Position numbers and translations under genes: made by a program. Shown piece by piece: positions 27,803 to 37,536 of a stretch of DNA of 64,000 bases. Source of the DNA: JAOUEA01 sp963810915 (GTDB taxonomy: Bacteria; Actinomycetota; UBA4738; HRBIN12). A model generated the notes under the pieces. It saw nothing but the letters and a program-made list of their open reading frames with translations, made no database searches and was not told where the DNA came from. The first letter of the stretch is position 1, and each line of letters begins with the position of its first letter. The DNA lies in assembly GCA_963810915.1 (NCBI GenBank), contig CAWEPH010000005.1:363002-427001 (forward strand), written 5' to 3'.

Positions 27803-28087
27803 TCAGCGACGCCCGCGGCCACGGCCGCCGACGTTCTGGTTGTCACGCCGAGGCCGGCGCTCGATGCGGATCTCCGGGGCCGCCTTGGGCAGGCGCGCCT
27901 TCATGGGGGCGTGTCCCGAGCGCTCGAAGCGCACCATCAGGTGGTCCGGGAACTGCTGGCGATCGGTCTCCCGCCAGCCGTTCGCGAGCAAGTGCTTCAG
28001 GCGGTTGGAGGCGGTCTTGCGGAGCTTGTCGGTGCCGGGCACGCGGACGTACATCCGTTCGTGCAGCACTTCCTTGTAGTCAGGCAT
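27803..28087 (-). CDS. Small basic hypothetical protein (94 aa)
   Basis: Family not recognised. The 94-residue protein starts MPDYKEVLHERMYVRVPG, has a Lys/Arg-rich helix (LRKTASNRLKHLLANGWRE), and ends in an Arg/Gly tail (RRDNQNVGGRGRGRR), suggesting nucleic-acid contact. The ATG at 28087 has TACGCT 9 bases upstream (28102-28097). It lies between the KamA-like and GGDEF-EAL genes and is divergent from the latter. RNA binding is an inference from composition only. Confidence 0.55.
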   Translation of the reverse strand: MPDYKEVLHERMYVRVPGTDKLRKTASNRLKHLLANGWRETDRQQFPDHLMVRFERSGHAPMKARLPKAAPEIRIERRPRRDNQNVGGRGRGRR

Positions 28088-28169
28088 GGTCGCGAAAGCG
28101 TAGCAGGCCGACGGTAGGGGGCTCGGGCCACTTCAAGCCGTTGGCCTGCAGGGCCGATAGGAAGGGGGT

Positions 28170-30449
28170 ATGGAGGCGCTCGAGGCCGGATCCGACGGCG
28201 TGCCGGGCGCCCTGTCGTTCGTGACGGAGCAGCTGCTGCATGCGGACGATTGGGCGGACCGACTCGAGGAGGTGCTGGCGCACCTCGGCGCCGCCGCGGC
28301 AGCCGATCGCGCGTACCTCTTCCAGAACGTGCGCGATGCCAATGGTCGGCTCTGGATGGATCTCCTCGCGGAGTGGGACGCCGCCGGCGTGCGCAGGGTG
28401 TTCGACGAGCCGTCGAACCACCTCCACCCGTTCGCCCCCGATTTCGCGCGATGGATCGAGCTCTTCGGTGCGCGCGGCATCGTGCGGTCCGACGTCGCTG
28501 ACCTTCCCGAGCCGGAGCGGCAGGTCCTGGCGGCCGAGGGCGTCGTGTCGGTCCTCGCCGTGCCGATCTTCGTCTCCGGGGAGTGGTGGGGGTTCGTCGG
28601 CTTCGACGACTGCACGAAGGCGCGCGTCTGGCCCGATTCCGACGTCGATCTGCTGCGGGCCGTGGCGAACGCGATGGGCGAAACCGTGCAGCGCGACCTG
28701 CAGGAGGAGGCCCGGCGCCTGAGCGAGGATCGCTTCCGATCGCTGGTCGAGCAGGGTCCCGCCGTCAGCTACATCGACGCGCCCGACGACTCAGCGACGA
28801 CCATCTACGTGAGTCCACAGGTGGAGGCCCTCCTGGGGTACACCCCCCAGGAGTGGTACGACGACCCGGATCTCTGGCTCAAGCTCCTGCATCCGGACGA
28901 CCGCACCCGCGTGATCGTGGAGAACGAGCGGCACAACGAGACTGGCGAGACCTTCCGCGCGGAATACCGCATGCTTCACCGTGACGGCCACGCCGTATGG
29001 GTCCACGACGAGGCCTCCATGGTCTGCGATTCCCGGGGGATCCCGCGTTTCTCGCACGGCGTGATGATGGACATCTCCGAGCGCAAGGTGGGTGAGGAGA
29101 CCGCGGCGTTCCGCGAATACCATGACGAGCTCACCGGCCTTCCGAGCCGGTCGATGTTCGAGGAACTGCTGGAGCTCTCGACCGAGCGCGCCGCACGTCA
29201 TCACGGTTCGGTTGCGGTCATCTGCGTGGACATCGACGACTTCCGGCTCGTGAACGACTCCCTCGGCCACCAACTCGGGGACCAGCTCCTGCGACTGGTC
29301 GCGGAGCGGCTGCGGGAGGCGACGCGTGAGACCGACCTCGTGGCGCGACGGGGCGGCGACCAGTTCCTGATGCTCCTGGCGGATCTCGAGCACGAGGGGG
29401 TCGGCGACATGGACGCAGCGGTGGTGCGTGCGGAGGCCGCCGCCCAGCGGGTGGCCGAGTCGATGTCCGCGCCGTTCGTCGTCGACGGCACTGAGCTGTA
29501 CGTCTCCGTGAGCCAGGGGATCAGCCTCTTCCCCCAGGACTCGGAGGACGGTGGAGGGCTCCAGCGCAACGCCGAGGCGGCGATGTACGAGTCCAAGAAG
29601 ACCGGCCCTGCCGGCTACGTGGTTTCATCACGCGGCGCCTTCGACTCCGGAGCCAAGCTCGCGTTCGTGACCCGACTGCGCAAGGCCGTGGAGTCGCAGC
29701 GGTGGACGCTTCACTACCAGCCGGTCGTCGACCTGGAGACTGGTGCGATGCGGGGCGTCGAAGCCCTGATCCGTTGGATCGAGCCGGACGGGACGATGGT
29801 GCCGCCGAACGACTTCATCCCCCTCGCCGAGGAGCTCGGCCTGATCGAGGTGATCGGCGATTGGGTCGTCCGCGAGCTCGTCTACCAGGCGCAGGCGTGG
29901 CGAGACCTGGACATGGATCTCGAGATCGGGTTCAACCTGTCGCCCAGGCAGTTCTGGCAGCCAGACCTGGCGGATCGCATCGTCACGCAGATCCGCGCCG
30001 GCGGTATCGATCCCTCGTGCATCCTCGTCGAGATCACGGAGAGCTCCGCGATGGTCGATCCCGATCGCGCGCAGGAGATCCTCTGGGAGCTCCACCGAGC
30101 GGGGTTGCGGATCGCGGTCGACGACTTCGGCACCGGGTACTCGTCGCTCTCCCGCTTGCGAGAGATGCCCGTCAACGTCTTGAAGATCGACCGCTCGTTC
30201 GTCGACGGGGTTCACGAGGATCCGCAGGCGGCGAGCATCGTGACCGCGTTCCTCGAACTGGCGAAGGGTCTGGGGATGACCACCCTGGCTGAGGGCATCG
30301 AGACGGAGGGCGAGCTGGCGTTCCTGCGGGCTCGGGGATGCGAGCTCGGGCAGGGCTACCTCTTCGCGAAGCCTGTGCCGCCGGAGGAGATCATCGCGTT
30401 CGCCTACGGCGGCGTTCCCGTCCCCGCCTCGGTCTCCAGTCCGGCCTGA
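28170..30449 (+). CDS. GAF-PAS-GGDEF(degenerate)-EAL c-di-GMP protein
   Basis: This 759-residue cytoplasmic signalling protein has a GAF domain (about 25-175), a PAS domain with PAC (about 190-310: YVSPQVEALLGYTPQEW, FSHGVMMDISERK), a GGDEF domain (about 320-480) and an EAL domain (about 500-750). The cyclase motif is GGDQF at 395-399, with Gln in place of the catalytic Glu, so cyclase activity is doubtful. The EAL domain keeps VEALIRW (531-533), ITESSAMVD, DDFGTGYSSLSRL and the final GQGYLFAKP. The protein probably degrades c-di-GMP, with the GGDEF part acting as a GTP sensor. The start is ATG 28170 after GGAAGGGGG. A paralogue with canonical GGDEF is at 34644. Confidence 0.92.
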   Translation: MEALEAGSDGVPGALSFVTEQLLHADDWADRLEEVLAHLGAAAAADRAYLFQNVRDANGRLWMDLLAEWDAAGVRRVFDEPSNHLHPFAPDFARWIELFGARGIVRSDVADLPEPERQVLAAEGVVSVLAVPIFVSGEWWGFVGFDDCTKARVWPDSDVDLLRAVANAMGETVQRDLQEEARRLSEDRFRSLVEQGPAVSYIDAPDDSATTIYVSPQVEALLGYTPQEWYDDPDLWLKLLHPDDRTRVIVENERHNETGETFRAEYRMLHRDGHAVWVHDEASMVCDSRGIPRFSHGVMMDISERKVGEETAAFREYHDELTGLPSRSMFEELLELSTERAARHHGSVAVICVDIDDFRLVNDSLGHQLGDQLLRLVAERLREATRETDLVARRGGDQFLMLLADLEHEGVGDMDAAVVRAEAAAQRVAESMSAPFVVDGTELYVSVSQGISLFPQDSEDGGGLQRNAEAAMYESKKTGPAGYVVSSRGAFDSGAKLAFVTRLRKAVESQRWTLHYQPVVDLETGAMRGVEALIRWIEPDGTMVPPNDFIPLAEELGLIEVIGDWVVRELVYQAQAWRDLDMDLEIGFNLSPRQFWQPDLADRIVTQIRAGGIDPSCILVEITESSAMVDPDRAQEILWELHRAGLRIAVDDFGTGYSSLSRLREMPVNVLKIDRSFVDGVHEDPQAASIVTAFLELAKGLGMTTLAEGIETEGELAFLRARGCELGQGYLFAKPVPPEEIIAFAYGGVPVPASVSSPA

Positions 30450-30453
30450 GGAC

Positions 30454-32298
30454 TCAGGTCCGCGCGAGCTCCTCACGCACGGACGCCGCGATGGAACCGG
30501 CATCGATCCCGGCCCACGCGCGCAGCTCGTTCGGGGTGCCCGAACCCGGCATCTCGGCGACGGCGAGCTTCACGACGCGTCCGCTGAGCGGACCGGTCGC
30601 CGCGAGCGCATCGAGCACGGCGTCGCCGATCCCGCCCTCGATCCGGTGATCTTCCACCACCACGAGGAGCCCCGTCTCCTCCAGCGCGTCGCGCAGCGTG
30701 TCGGCGTCGATGGGCTTGACGGAGTAGACGTCGATCACCCGGACGTGGATGCCCTGGTCCGCGAGCGCGTCGGCGGCCGCGAGCGACTCGTGCAGGGTGA
30801 TCCCGGCTCCCACCACCGTCGCCACGTCGCCGTCGCTCCAGCGCAGGGTCTTCGAGCCGCCGACCGGGAACGCTTCGTCGGGGTTGTAGAGCGGAGGCGT
30901 CGCTTCGCGGGTCGTGCGCAGGTAGGAGATGCCCTCCAGGTCGCACATCGTGGTGACGAGCTTCACCGTGGCGTTGCCATCCGCCGGGTACAGCACCGTC
31001 GACCCGTGCACCGCGCGGAAGAGGGCCATGTCCTCGAGGGCCATCTGTGAGGGTCCGTCCTCCCCGATCGAGATGCCGGCGTGGGACCCGCTGATACGCA
31101 GGTCCGCTCGGCTGATCGCGCCCATCCGTACGAAGTCCGCGGCCCGCGCGACGAACGCGCCGAACGTCGCCGCGAACGCGGTCTTGCCGAGCGCCTGCAG
31201 CCCCGTTTGCACCCCGAGCATGCATTGCTCGGCGATGTACAGCTCGATGAAGCGCTCCGGCGCGACCGCTTGGAAGTCGTCCGTGTACGTGGAGTTGCCC
31301 ACCTCACCGTCGAGGACCACGAGATCAGGTCGATGGCCGGCGAGCCACGCCAGCGTCTCACCGAAGGCCTTCCGCGTGGCGATCGCCTCCGCGTAGGCGG
31401 GCGCGGGCTCAGGATCGAGATCGCCCAGCCGGACGGTCTGGAACGCCTCGGGTCTCGGGGGGGTGATCGTGATCGACCGTATCCCCCCGAGCTCTTCGAT
31501 CGCGGCGCCCTCCCGATCCGGCGGCACGGCCTTCCCGTGCCAGCCCTCCTGATCGGCGAGGAACGACACGCCATGACCCTTCTCGGTGCGCGCGACGATC
31601 AAGGTCGGGCGGTCCGCGGCCGCGGCCTCGCTGTACGCGTGATCGATGGAGGCCACGTCGTGACCGTCGATCTCGATCGCGTGCCAGCCGAACGCCTGCG
31701 CACGCTGGGCGAAGACGTCTGCGTGCCATTCGTGCATGGTCGGTCCTCGCTGACCGAGGCGGTTCAGGTCCAGGATGCCGATCAGGTTGTCCACCTCGTG
31801 GAACGCGGCGGCTTCCATCGCCTCCCAGACAGAGCCTTCCGCCATCTCGGAGTCGCCCATCAGCACCCATGCGCGGCCGGGCGTGCCGTCGAGGCGCATC
31901 GCGAAGGCCATCCCCAACCCGGCGGCGAGCCCTTGTCCCAACGAGCCGCTCGCGACGTCCACCCAGGGGAGTCCGGGCACCGGCGCGGGGTGACCCTGGA
32001 TGGGCGAGCCCATCCGACGGAGGGAGAGCAGCTGTTCGTCGTCGATCGCGCCGATCGCCTTGAGCGTGGCATAGAGCGCCGGTGCCGCGTGACCCTTCGA
32101 CATCACGAACCGGTCGCTCGCGGAGAAGTCGGGGATCTCGATGTCGATCCGAAGGTGGTCCGCGTAGAGGACGCCGAGCAGGTGCGCACAGGACATCGAG
32201 GACGTCGGATGGCCGGAGCCGGCAGCCGTCGTCGCGCGGATGCTATCCACCGCGATCTGCGCGGCGAGGTCGTTCCAGAGCTGGATGCGATCGTCCAT
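30454..32298 (-). CDS. tkt: Transketolase
   Basis: This 614-residue thiamine-diphosphate enzyme moves two-carbon ketol units between sugar phosphates. The TPP domain has GSGHPTSSMSCAH, FVMSKGHAAPALYA and GDSEMAEGSVWEAME followed by LDLN (GDG-N type). The pyrimidine domain has ELYIAEQCMLGVQTGLQALGKTAFAATFGAFVARAADFVRM, SHAGISIGEDGPSQMALEDMA, and a C-terminal domain with VVVEDHRIEGGIGDAV. The single chain of about 615 residues, shorter than the 660-residue E. coli enzyme, matches the animal/actinobacterial short form. It is divergent from phosphoribulokinase, a Calvin-cycle partner. A TACCCT box 28 bases upstream and GGGGGATCG before the ATG suggest a leadered mRNA. Confidence 0.93.
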   Translation of the reverse strand: MDDRIQLWNDLAAQIAVDSIRATTAAGSGHPTSSMSCAHLLGVLYADHLRIDIEIPDFSASDRFVMSKGHAAPALYATLKAIGAIDDEQLLSLRRMGSPIQGHPAPVPGLPWVDVASGSLGQGLAAGLGMAFAMRLDGTPGRAWVLMGDSEMAEGSVWEAMEAAAFHEVDNLIGILDLNRLGQRGPTMHEWHADVFAQRAQAFGWHAIEIDGHDVASIDHAYSEAAAADRPTLIVARTEKGHGVSFLADQEGWHGKAVPPDREGAAIEELGGIRSITITPPRPEAFQTVRLGDLDPEPAPAYAEAIATRKAFGETLAWLAGHRPDLVVLDGEVGNSTYTDDFQAVAPERFIELYIAEQCMLGVQTGLQALGKTAFAATFGAFVARAADFVRMGAISRADLRISGSHAGISIGEDGPSQMALEDMALFRAVHGSTVLYPADGNATVKLVTTMCDLEGISYLRTTREATPPLYNPDEAFPVGGSKTLRWSDGDVATVVGAGITLHESLAAADALADQGIHVRVIDVYSVKPIDADTLRDALEETGLLVVVEDHRIEGGIGDAVLDALAATGPLSGRVVKLAVAEMPGSGTPNELRAWAGIDAGSIAASVREELART

Positions 32299-32444
32299 CG
32301 ATCCCCCGTCGGTCGTGACGCGCGCAAGGGTACCCGCCGCGAGGCCTCAACGCGTGCGTCGGAAGCGGGCTCGACGGCCGCGTCCTATCGCTGCCCCGCC
32401 GGTGTGGGGTAGCGTCGCGGACCATCGTCAGAAAGCCGCCTTCC

Positions 32445-33407
32445 ATGACGTCGATCGACCAACAGCGGGCCGCCCGGGCAGGAGGTCGTCCGGTGTTGCT
32501 CGGCCTGGCCGGAGACAGCGCGTCGGGCAAGAGCACCCTCTCCCGAGGGATCGAGTACATCCTCGGCGTCGAGCGGGTGGGGCGCGTCTGCACCGACGAC
32601 TACCACCGATTCGATCGTGCCACGCGCGGCGCTCGCGGGATCACGCCCCTGACGCCGGAGGCCAATCGGATGGATCTGATGGCCGCGCACCTGCGCGCAC
32701 TCGCGGCGGGTGCCTCCGTGCTCAAACCCACGTACGACCACCACACGGGGACCTTCGGTCCCGAGGAGACCTTCCAGCCGGGCGAGATCGTGATCGTCGA
32801 GGGCCTCCTGCCCCTGGCGGACCGTGGGACGCGCGACGCGATCGACGTGGGGGTCTACCTCGAGCCCGAGGAGATCCTGCGACGACGGTGGAAACTCGAG
32901 CGCGACGTGTTCGAGCGGGGCTATTCACCTCAGCAGGTCGTCGACGAGATCAACGGCCGAGAGGCGGACGCCGCTGAGTTCGTTCGGCCGCAGCGCGGGT
33001 CCGCCGACATCGTCGTCTCGTTCCATCGCCGCCCCGAGGCCGACGACGACGAGCACCTGTCCGCTCGGCTCATCGTGCGGCCCACGCTCCCGTACCCGGG
33101 ACTCCGCGAACTCGTGGGTTCGCTCCGGCGTCGCGGGCTCGAGCCGATCCGCTGGTCCACGCGGACGGATCGGAGAGGGCCGTTGAGCGTGCTGGACATC
33201 GACGGCAACTGCCCCCCCGACCTGGGCGAGGAACTGGAGGACGTGATCTGGTCCTACCTCCGTCCCGACGACCGCATGCAGTGGGAGCGCATCGGGGTGG
33301 TGCGCCATCCCGAGCGTGGCCAGGAGCGCAGCGAAGCGCTCGCGCTGGCTCAGCTCCTCATCGTCGCGCACCTCGTCGGCGCTATCGATGGGGCCTTCGA
33401 GCTCTAG
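32445..33407 (+). CDS. Phosphoribulokinase / uridine-kinase-like family
   Basis: This 320-residue P-loop kinase has Walker A GDSASGKST (residues 23-31), VCTDDYHRFDR, KPTYDHHTGTFG and EIVIVEGLLPLADRGTRDAIDVGVYLEPEEILRRRWKLERD, all matching phosphoribulokinases that make ribulose 1,5-bisphosphate. The divergent neighbour transketolase fits a pentose-phosphate or Calvin-type context. No RuBisCO is in the window, and PRK homologues also occur in heterotrophs with other roles, so carbon fixation is not established. The start is ATG 32445; TAGCGT lies 33 bases before it. Confidence 0.88.
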   Translation: MTSIDQQRAARAGGRPVLLGLAGDSASGKSTLSRGIEYILGVERVGRVCTDDYHRFDRATRGARGITPLTPEANRMDLMAAHLRALAAGASVLKPTYDHHTGTFGPEETFQPGEIVIVEGLLPLADRGTRDAIDVGVYLEPEEILRRRWKLERDVFERGYSPQQVVDEINGREADAAEFVRPQRGSADIVVSFHRRPEADDDEHLSARLIVRPTLPYPGLRELVGSLRRRGLEPIRWSTRTDRRGPLSVLDIDGNCPPDLGEELEDVIWSYLRPDDRMQWERIGVVRHPERGQERSEALALAQLLIVAHLVGAIDGAFEL

Positions 33408-33431
33408 TCGACCGGGTACGCTGTAGGGCAG

Positions 33432-34640
<1,209 letters not shown>

Positions 34641-34643
34641 GGA

Positions 34644-36878
34644 TCAGCCCTCGAGGGCGCTCGGACCGTCCTCGACCAGGTGGATCGAGCTCCGGCGATG
34701 CATCGCCAGGATCTCGGCGGCTGGCACCGGCTTCGAGAAGAAGAAGCCCTGACCGAGCGTGCAGCCTCGATCCGCCAGGAAGGACCATTCGCCCTGCGTC
34801 TCGATGCCCTCGGCGAGCGGGATCATCCCGAGGTTGCTGGCGAGCGAGATCATCGCGCTCACCATGCTCGCCGCGTCGCGATCTTGATCGACGTCGCGTA
34901 CGAACGAGCGATCGATCTTGAGGATGTCCACCGGCATGTGCTTCAAGCGAGCCAGGGACGAATAGCCCGTCCCGAAGTCGTCGATGGCCAGCTTGAGGCC
35001 ACGCTCGTGGAGCTCCTTCAGGACGGCTACCGTGCGATCGGGGTCGGTCATCGCCGTGGACTCCGTGATCTCGACGGTCACCCGGGTTGGATCCATCCCC
35101 GCCACGACGATGGGGGAGACGATCTTGTCGACGAGATCCGGTTGCCACAGCTGACGCGGGGACAGGTTGAACCCGATCTCGAGCTCCAACCCTTCCCAGC
35201 GCCACTGCGCATCCTGCCGGCAGATCTCCTCCACGACCCAGTCGCCGATCGCTTCGATCAGCCCCATCTCCTCGGCGAGCGGGATGAACTCCCCAGGGGG
35301 CACCACCCCGCCGTTCGGCTCGGACCAGCGGATCAGCGCCTCGACGCCGAACATCCGCGATGAGTCCAGTTCGATCAGCGGTTGGTAGTGGAGCATCCAC
35401 TGCTTCTGCTCGACGGCCTTGCGCAAGCGGGTCGACAAGGAGAGGCGGTTCATCGCGGACCCGTCCTCGCGAGCGTGGACCTGGTAGCCGCCGGGACCCG
35501 CCTTCTTGCTGAGGTACATGGCGGTGTCGGCGTTCTTCAGCAGCGCCACCGCGCCCTCGGCATCCTGGGGGAAGGCGCTGATCCCCTGGCTCGCCGTCAG
35601 GTACAGCTCGGTGCCCGCGACCGTGAAGGGGGCGTGGAAGGCCTGCTGGATCCGCATCGCCACCGCCTCCGCGGAGATCGTGGCGCCGTCCTGGCCGCCG
35701 GGCATGGGAGGGGTTCGGTCCAGGTCGGCGAGCAACACCAGGAACTCGTCGCCGCCCGGTCGAGCCACGAGATCGGTGTCGCGTGTGGCTTCGCGCAGCC
35801 TATCGGCGAGTTGGGCGATCAGTGCATCACCGGCGTCGTGGCCGAGCGAATCGTTCACCAGCTTGAAGTCGTCGAGGTCGACGCTGATCACAGCGACGCC
35901 CTCGCCCGTGCGCCGAGCCCGGTTCAGGGCGAGGTCCAGCAGCTCGTCGAACATGGCACGGTTCGGGAGTCCCGTCAGCTTGTCGTGGTAGGCGAGGAAC
36001 GCGATCTGCTCCTCGGCGGCCTTCCGTTCGGTGATGTCCAGCATCACGCCCTGCACGAGCTGGGGGCGCCCCTCCGCGTCGGGCAGCACGATCGCGCTGT
36101 CGCGGAACCAGAGCACGCGCCCATCCCGCGCGATGAGCCGGTACTCCAGGACGAACCGACCGTCCGCGTCGCGCCCCCGTTCGTACCCGTCGAGGGTCGC
36201 CTCGCGGTCGTCGGGATGGAGCATGCGGCCCCAGAGATCGGAGTCCCCCACGTACTCCTCGGGTGTGTACCCGAGGAGGGACTCGATCTGCGGGCTCACG
36301 TAGGTGGTGGTCCAGTGCTCGTCGGCGAGGTCCGTGTAGACGATGGCGGGGATCTGCTCGACGAGCGCGCCGAACTTCGTCTGCGCCTCCTGTAGTTGGT
36401 GCTGAGTCATGGCGAGGTCCGTGACGTCGAGCATGATGCCGAGCCAGTAGAGCGGCTCGCCATCCCGGTCGTACACGAGCTGCGACTCCTCGCGGATCCA
36501 CTTCATCGCGCCGTCGGGATGCAGGGCCCGGTACTCGAGCCGGAACTCGTCACCGGTCGCCACCGAATAGGCACTCGCCGCGATCACCCGCTCCCGGTCC
36601 TCAGGGTGGATCGCCTGCGCCCAGACGAGAGGGCTGCCCAGGAAGTCGCTCCGACTGATACCCAGGAGCTCCTCGACCCCCGGCCCGACATCGATCATCG
36701 GCTCGCCTTCGGCGATGGCGTCGATGTAGATGACGGCGGGGAGGTGATCGATCAGTCCCCGATACCGGGACTCCAGGGTGGCGAGGCGGGCGGCGAGGTC
36801 GTCGGCCGGGTCGAAGACAGGCGCCGCGAGGCTCTCCCTCAGTCCGGCGTCGATCGCCGTCGGTTCGAACTCGTGCAC
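34644..36878 (-). CDS. PAS-PAS-GGDEF-EAL c-di-GMP protein
   Basis: This 744-residue protein has two PAS/PAC units (about 30-165 and 165-295: GPGVEELLGISRSDF, YVSPQIESLLGYTPEEY, VQGVMLDITERKAAEEQ), a GGDEF domain with intact GGDEF (375-379) and an EAL domain with VEALIRW, ITESTAMTD, DDFGTGYSSLARL and GQGFFFSKP. Both cyclase and phosphodiesterase activities are possible. It shares about half its GGDEF-EAL positions with the protein at 28170, so the two are paralogues flanking the sugar-phosphate and helicase genes. The start is GTG 36878. PAS domains suggest a redox, oxygen or small-molecule input. Confidence 0.93.
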   Translation of the reverse strand: MHEFEPTAIDAGLRESLAAPVFDPADDLAARLATLESRYRGLIDHLPAVIYIDAIAEGEPMIDVGPGVEELLGISRSDFLGSPLVWAQAIHPEDRERVIAASAYSVATGDEFRLEYRALHPDGAMKWIREESQLVYDRDGEPLYWLGIMLDVTDLAMTQHQLQEAQTKFGALVEQIPAIVYTDLADEHWTTTYVSPQIESLLGYTPEEYVGDSDLWGRMLHPDDREATLDGYERGRDADGRFVLEYRLIARDGRVLWFRDSAIVLPDAEGRPQLVQGVMLDITERKAAEEQIAFLAYHDKLTGLPNRAMFDELLDLALNRARRTGEGVAVISVDLDDFKLVNDSLGHDAGDALIAQLADRLREATRDTDLVARPGGDEFLVLLADLDRTPPMPGGQDGATISAEAVAMRIQQAFHAPFTVAGTELYLTASQGISAFPQDAEGAVALLKNADTAMYLSKKAGPGGYQVHAREDGSAMNRLSLSTRLRKAVEQKQWMLHYQPLIELDSSRMFGVEALIRWSEPNGGVVPPGEFIPLAEEMGLIEAIGDWVVEEICRQDAQWRWEGLELEIGFNLSPRQLWQPDLVDKIVSPIVVAGMDPTRVTVEITESTAMTDPDRTVAVLKELHERGLKLAIDDFGTGYSSLARLKHMPVDILKIDRSFVRDVDQDRDAASMVSAMISLASNLGMIPLAEGIETQGEWSFLADRGCTLGQGFFFSKPVPAAEILAMHRRSSIHLVEDGPSALEG

Positions 36879-37014
36879 GGACGCCCCTGCCTCTTGACTA
36901 GTCCGACTGGTCGACTAGGTATCGGCCGTCCGACGAGCGTGCTTGAACGGCAGGTTAAGCGTTGAGGCAACCTGCGGGGCAAGGGGAGTGCCTGCGCGGT
37001 CCAGGCCCGAGAGC

Positions 37015-37464
37015 TCAGCCGACCCTGAATCCGGCGTGCATCCCTTGTTCGTAATGGCCCGCGATGTTGCACATGATGATGTAGGAACCCGGCTGGAGGT
37101 TCAGCGCGAGGTCGGTCGTCGTCGACGGAGCGATGTCCTCCGCTTCGCCGATCAGGTCGATCCCGTCCTCGGAGACCAGCCCGTTCTCGACGGGCAACTG
37201 ATCCGGCGCCTGGTCCGACTTCACGACCACGAACTCGTGCGTGCTCGGACCTTCGTTCTCGATCGAGAACGAGACGTCGCCGTTCTTGGCGGTCGAGCTC
37301 GAGAGCGCGATCGCGAAGTCCTTGACGGTGGCGCTCATGCCGCCGTTGGCGCCCGCGGCGCCGTAGGAAGACCCGTTCCCGCTGCTACAACTCGCCGCCA
37401 GCGATACCAGCAGCGCGAGGCCGGCGACGAGGCTCATCCCGCGCGCGTTGAACGATCGATGCAT
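37015..37464 (-). CDS. Cupredoxin-like lipoprotein (type 1 copper)
   Basis: This 149-residue exported protein has a lipobox LAASC (Cys26) and a single cupredoxin domain (about 42-149). Type 1 copper ligands fit His76 (STHEF), Cys132, His137 and Met142 in CNIAGHYEQGMH. Such plastocyanin/azurin-like lipoproteins shuttle electrons or hold copper outside the membrane. A GGAGG lies before the ATG at 37464. An 8-bp inverted repeat 33 bases upstream may be its operator. The neighbouring lipoprotein at 37537 is on the same strand with a 72-base gap. Confidence 0.88.
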   Translation of the reverse strand: MHRSFNARGMSLVAGLALLVSLAASCSSGNGSSYGAAGANGGMSATVKDFAIALSSSTAKNGDVSFSIENEGPSTHEFVVVKSDQAPDQLPVENGLVSEDGIDLIGEAEDIAPSTTTDLALNLQPGSYIIMCNIAGHYEQGMHAGFRVG

Positions 37465-37496
37465 CCGGTTTGCCCTCCACTGATCAGGTGCAGCGG

Positions 37497-37521
37497 GAAT
37501 CCTATCTCCTGGGTAGGATTC
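37497..37521. promoter_or_regulatory. Inverted repeat upstream of the cupredoxin gene
   Basis: GAATCCTA-N9-TAGGATTC is a perfect 8-bp inverted repeat. Its TAGGAT arm can also serve as a -10 box on the minus strand. It is a candidate repressor site for the cupredoxin gene. It lies after the stop-proximal end of no other plus-strand gene, so a terminator role is less likely. Confidence 0.5.
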
Positions 37522-37536
37522 GCGCCCATCCCGATA

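Noticed and set aside
36893..36920. TTGACT with TAGGTA as a plus-strand promoter in the gap beside the PAS-GGDEF-EAL gene
   Set aside because: It points toward no plus-strand gene. The nearest genes on both sides run on the minus strand.
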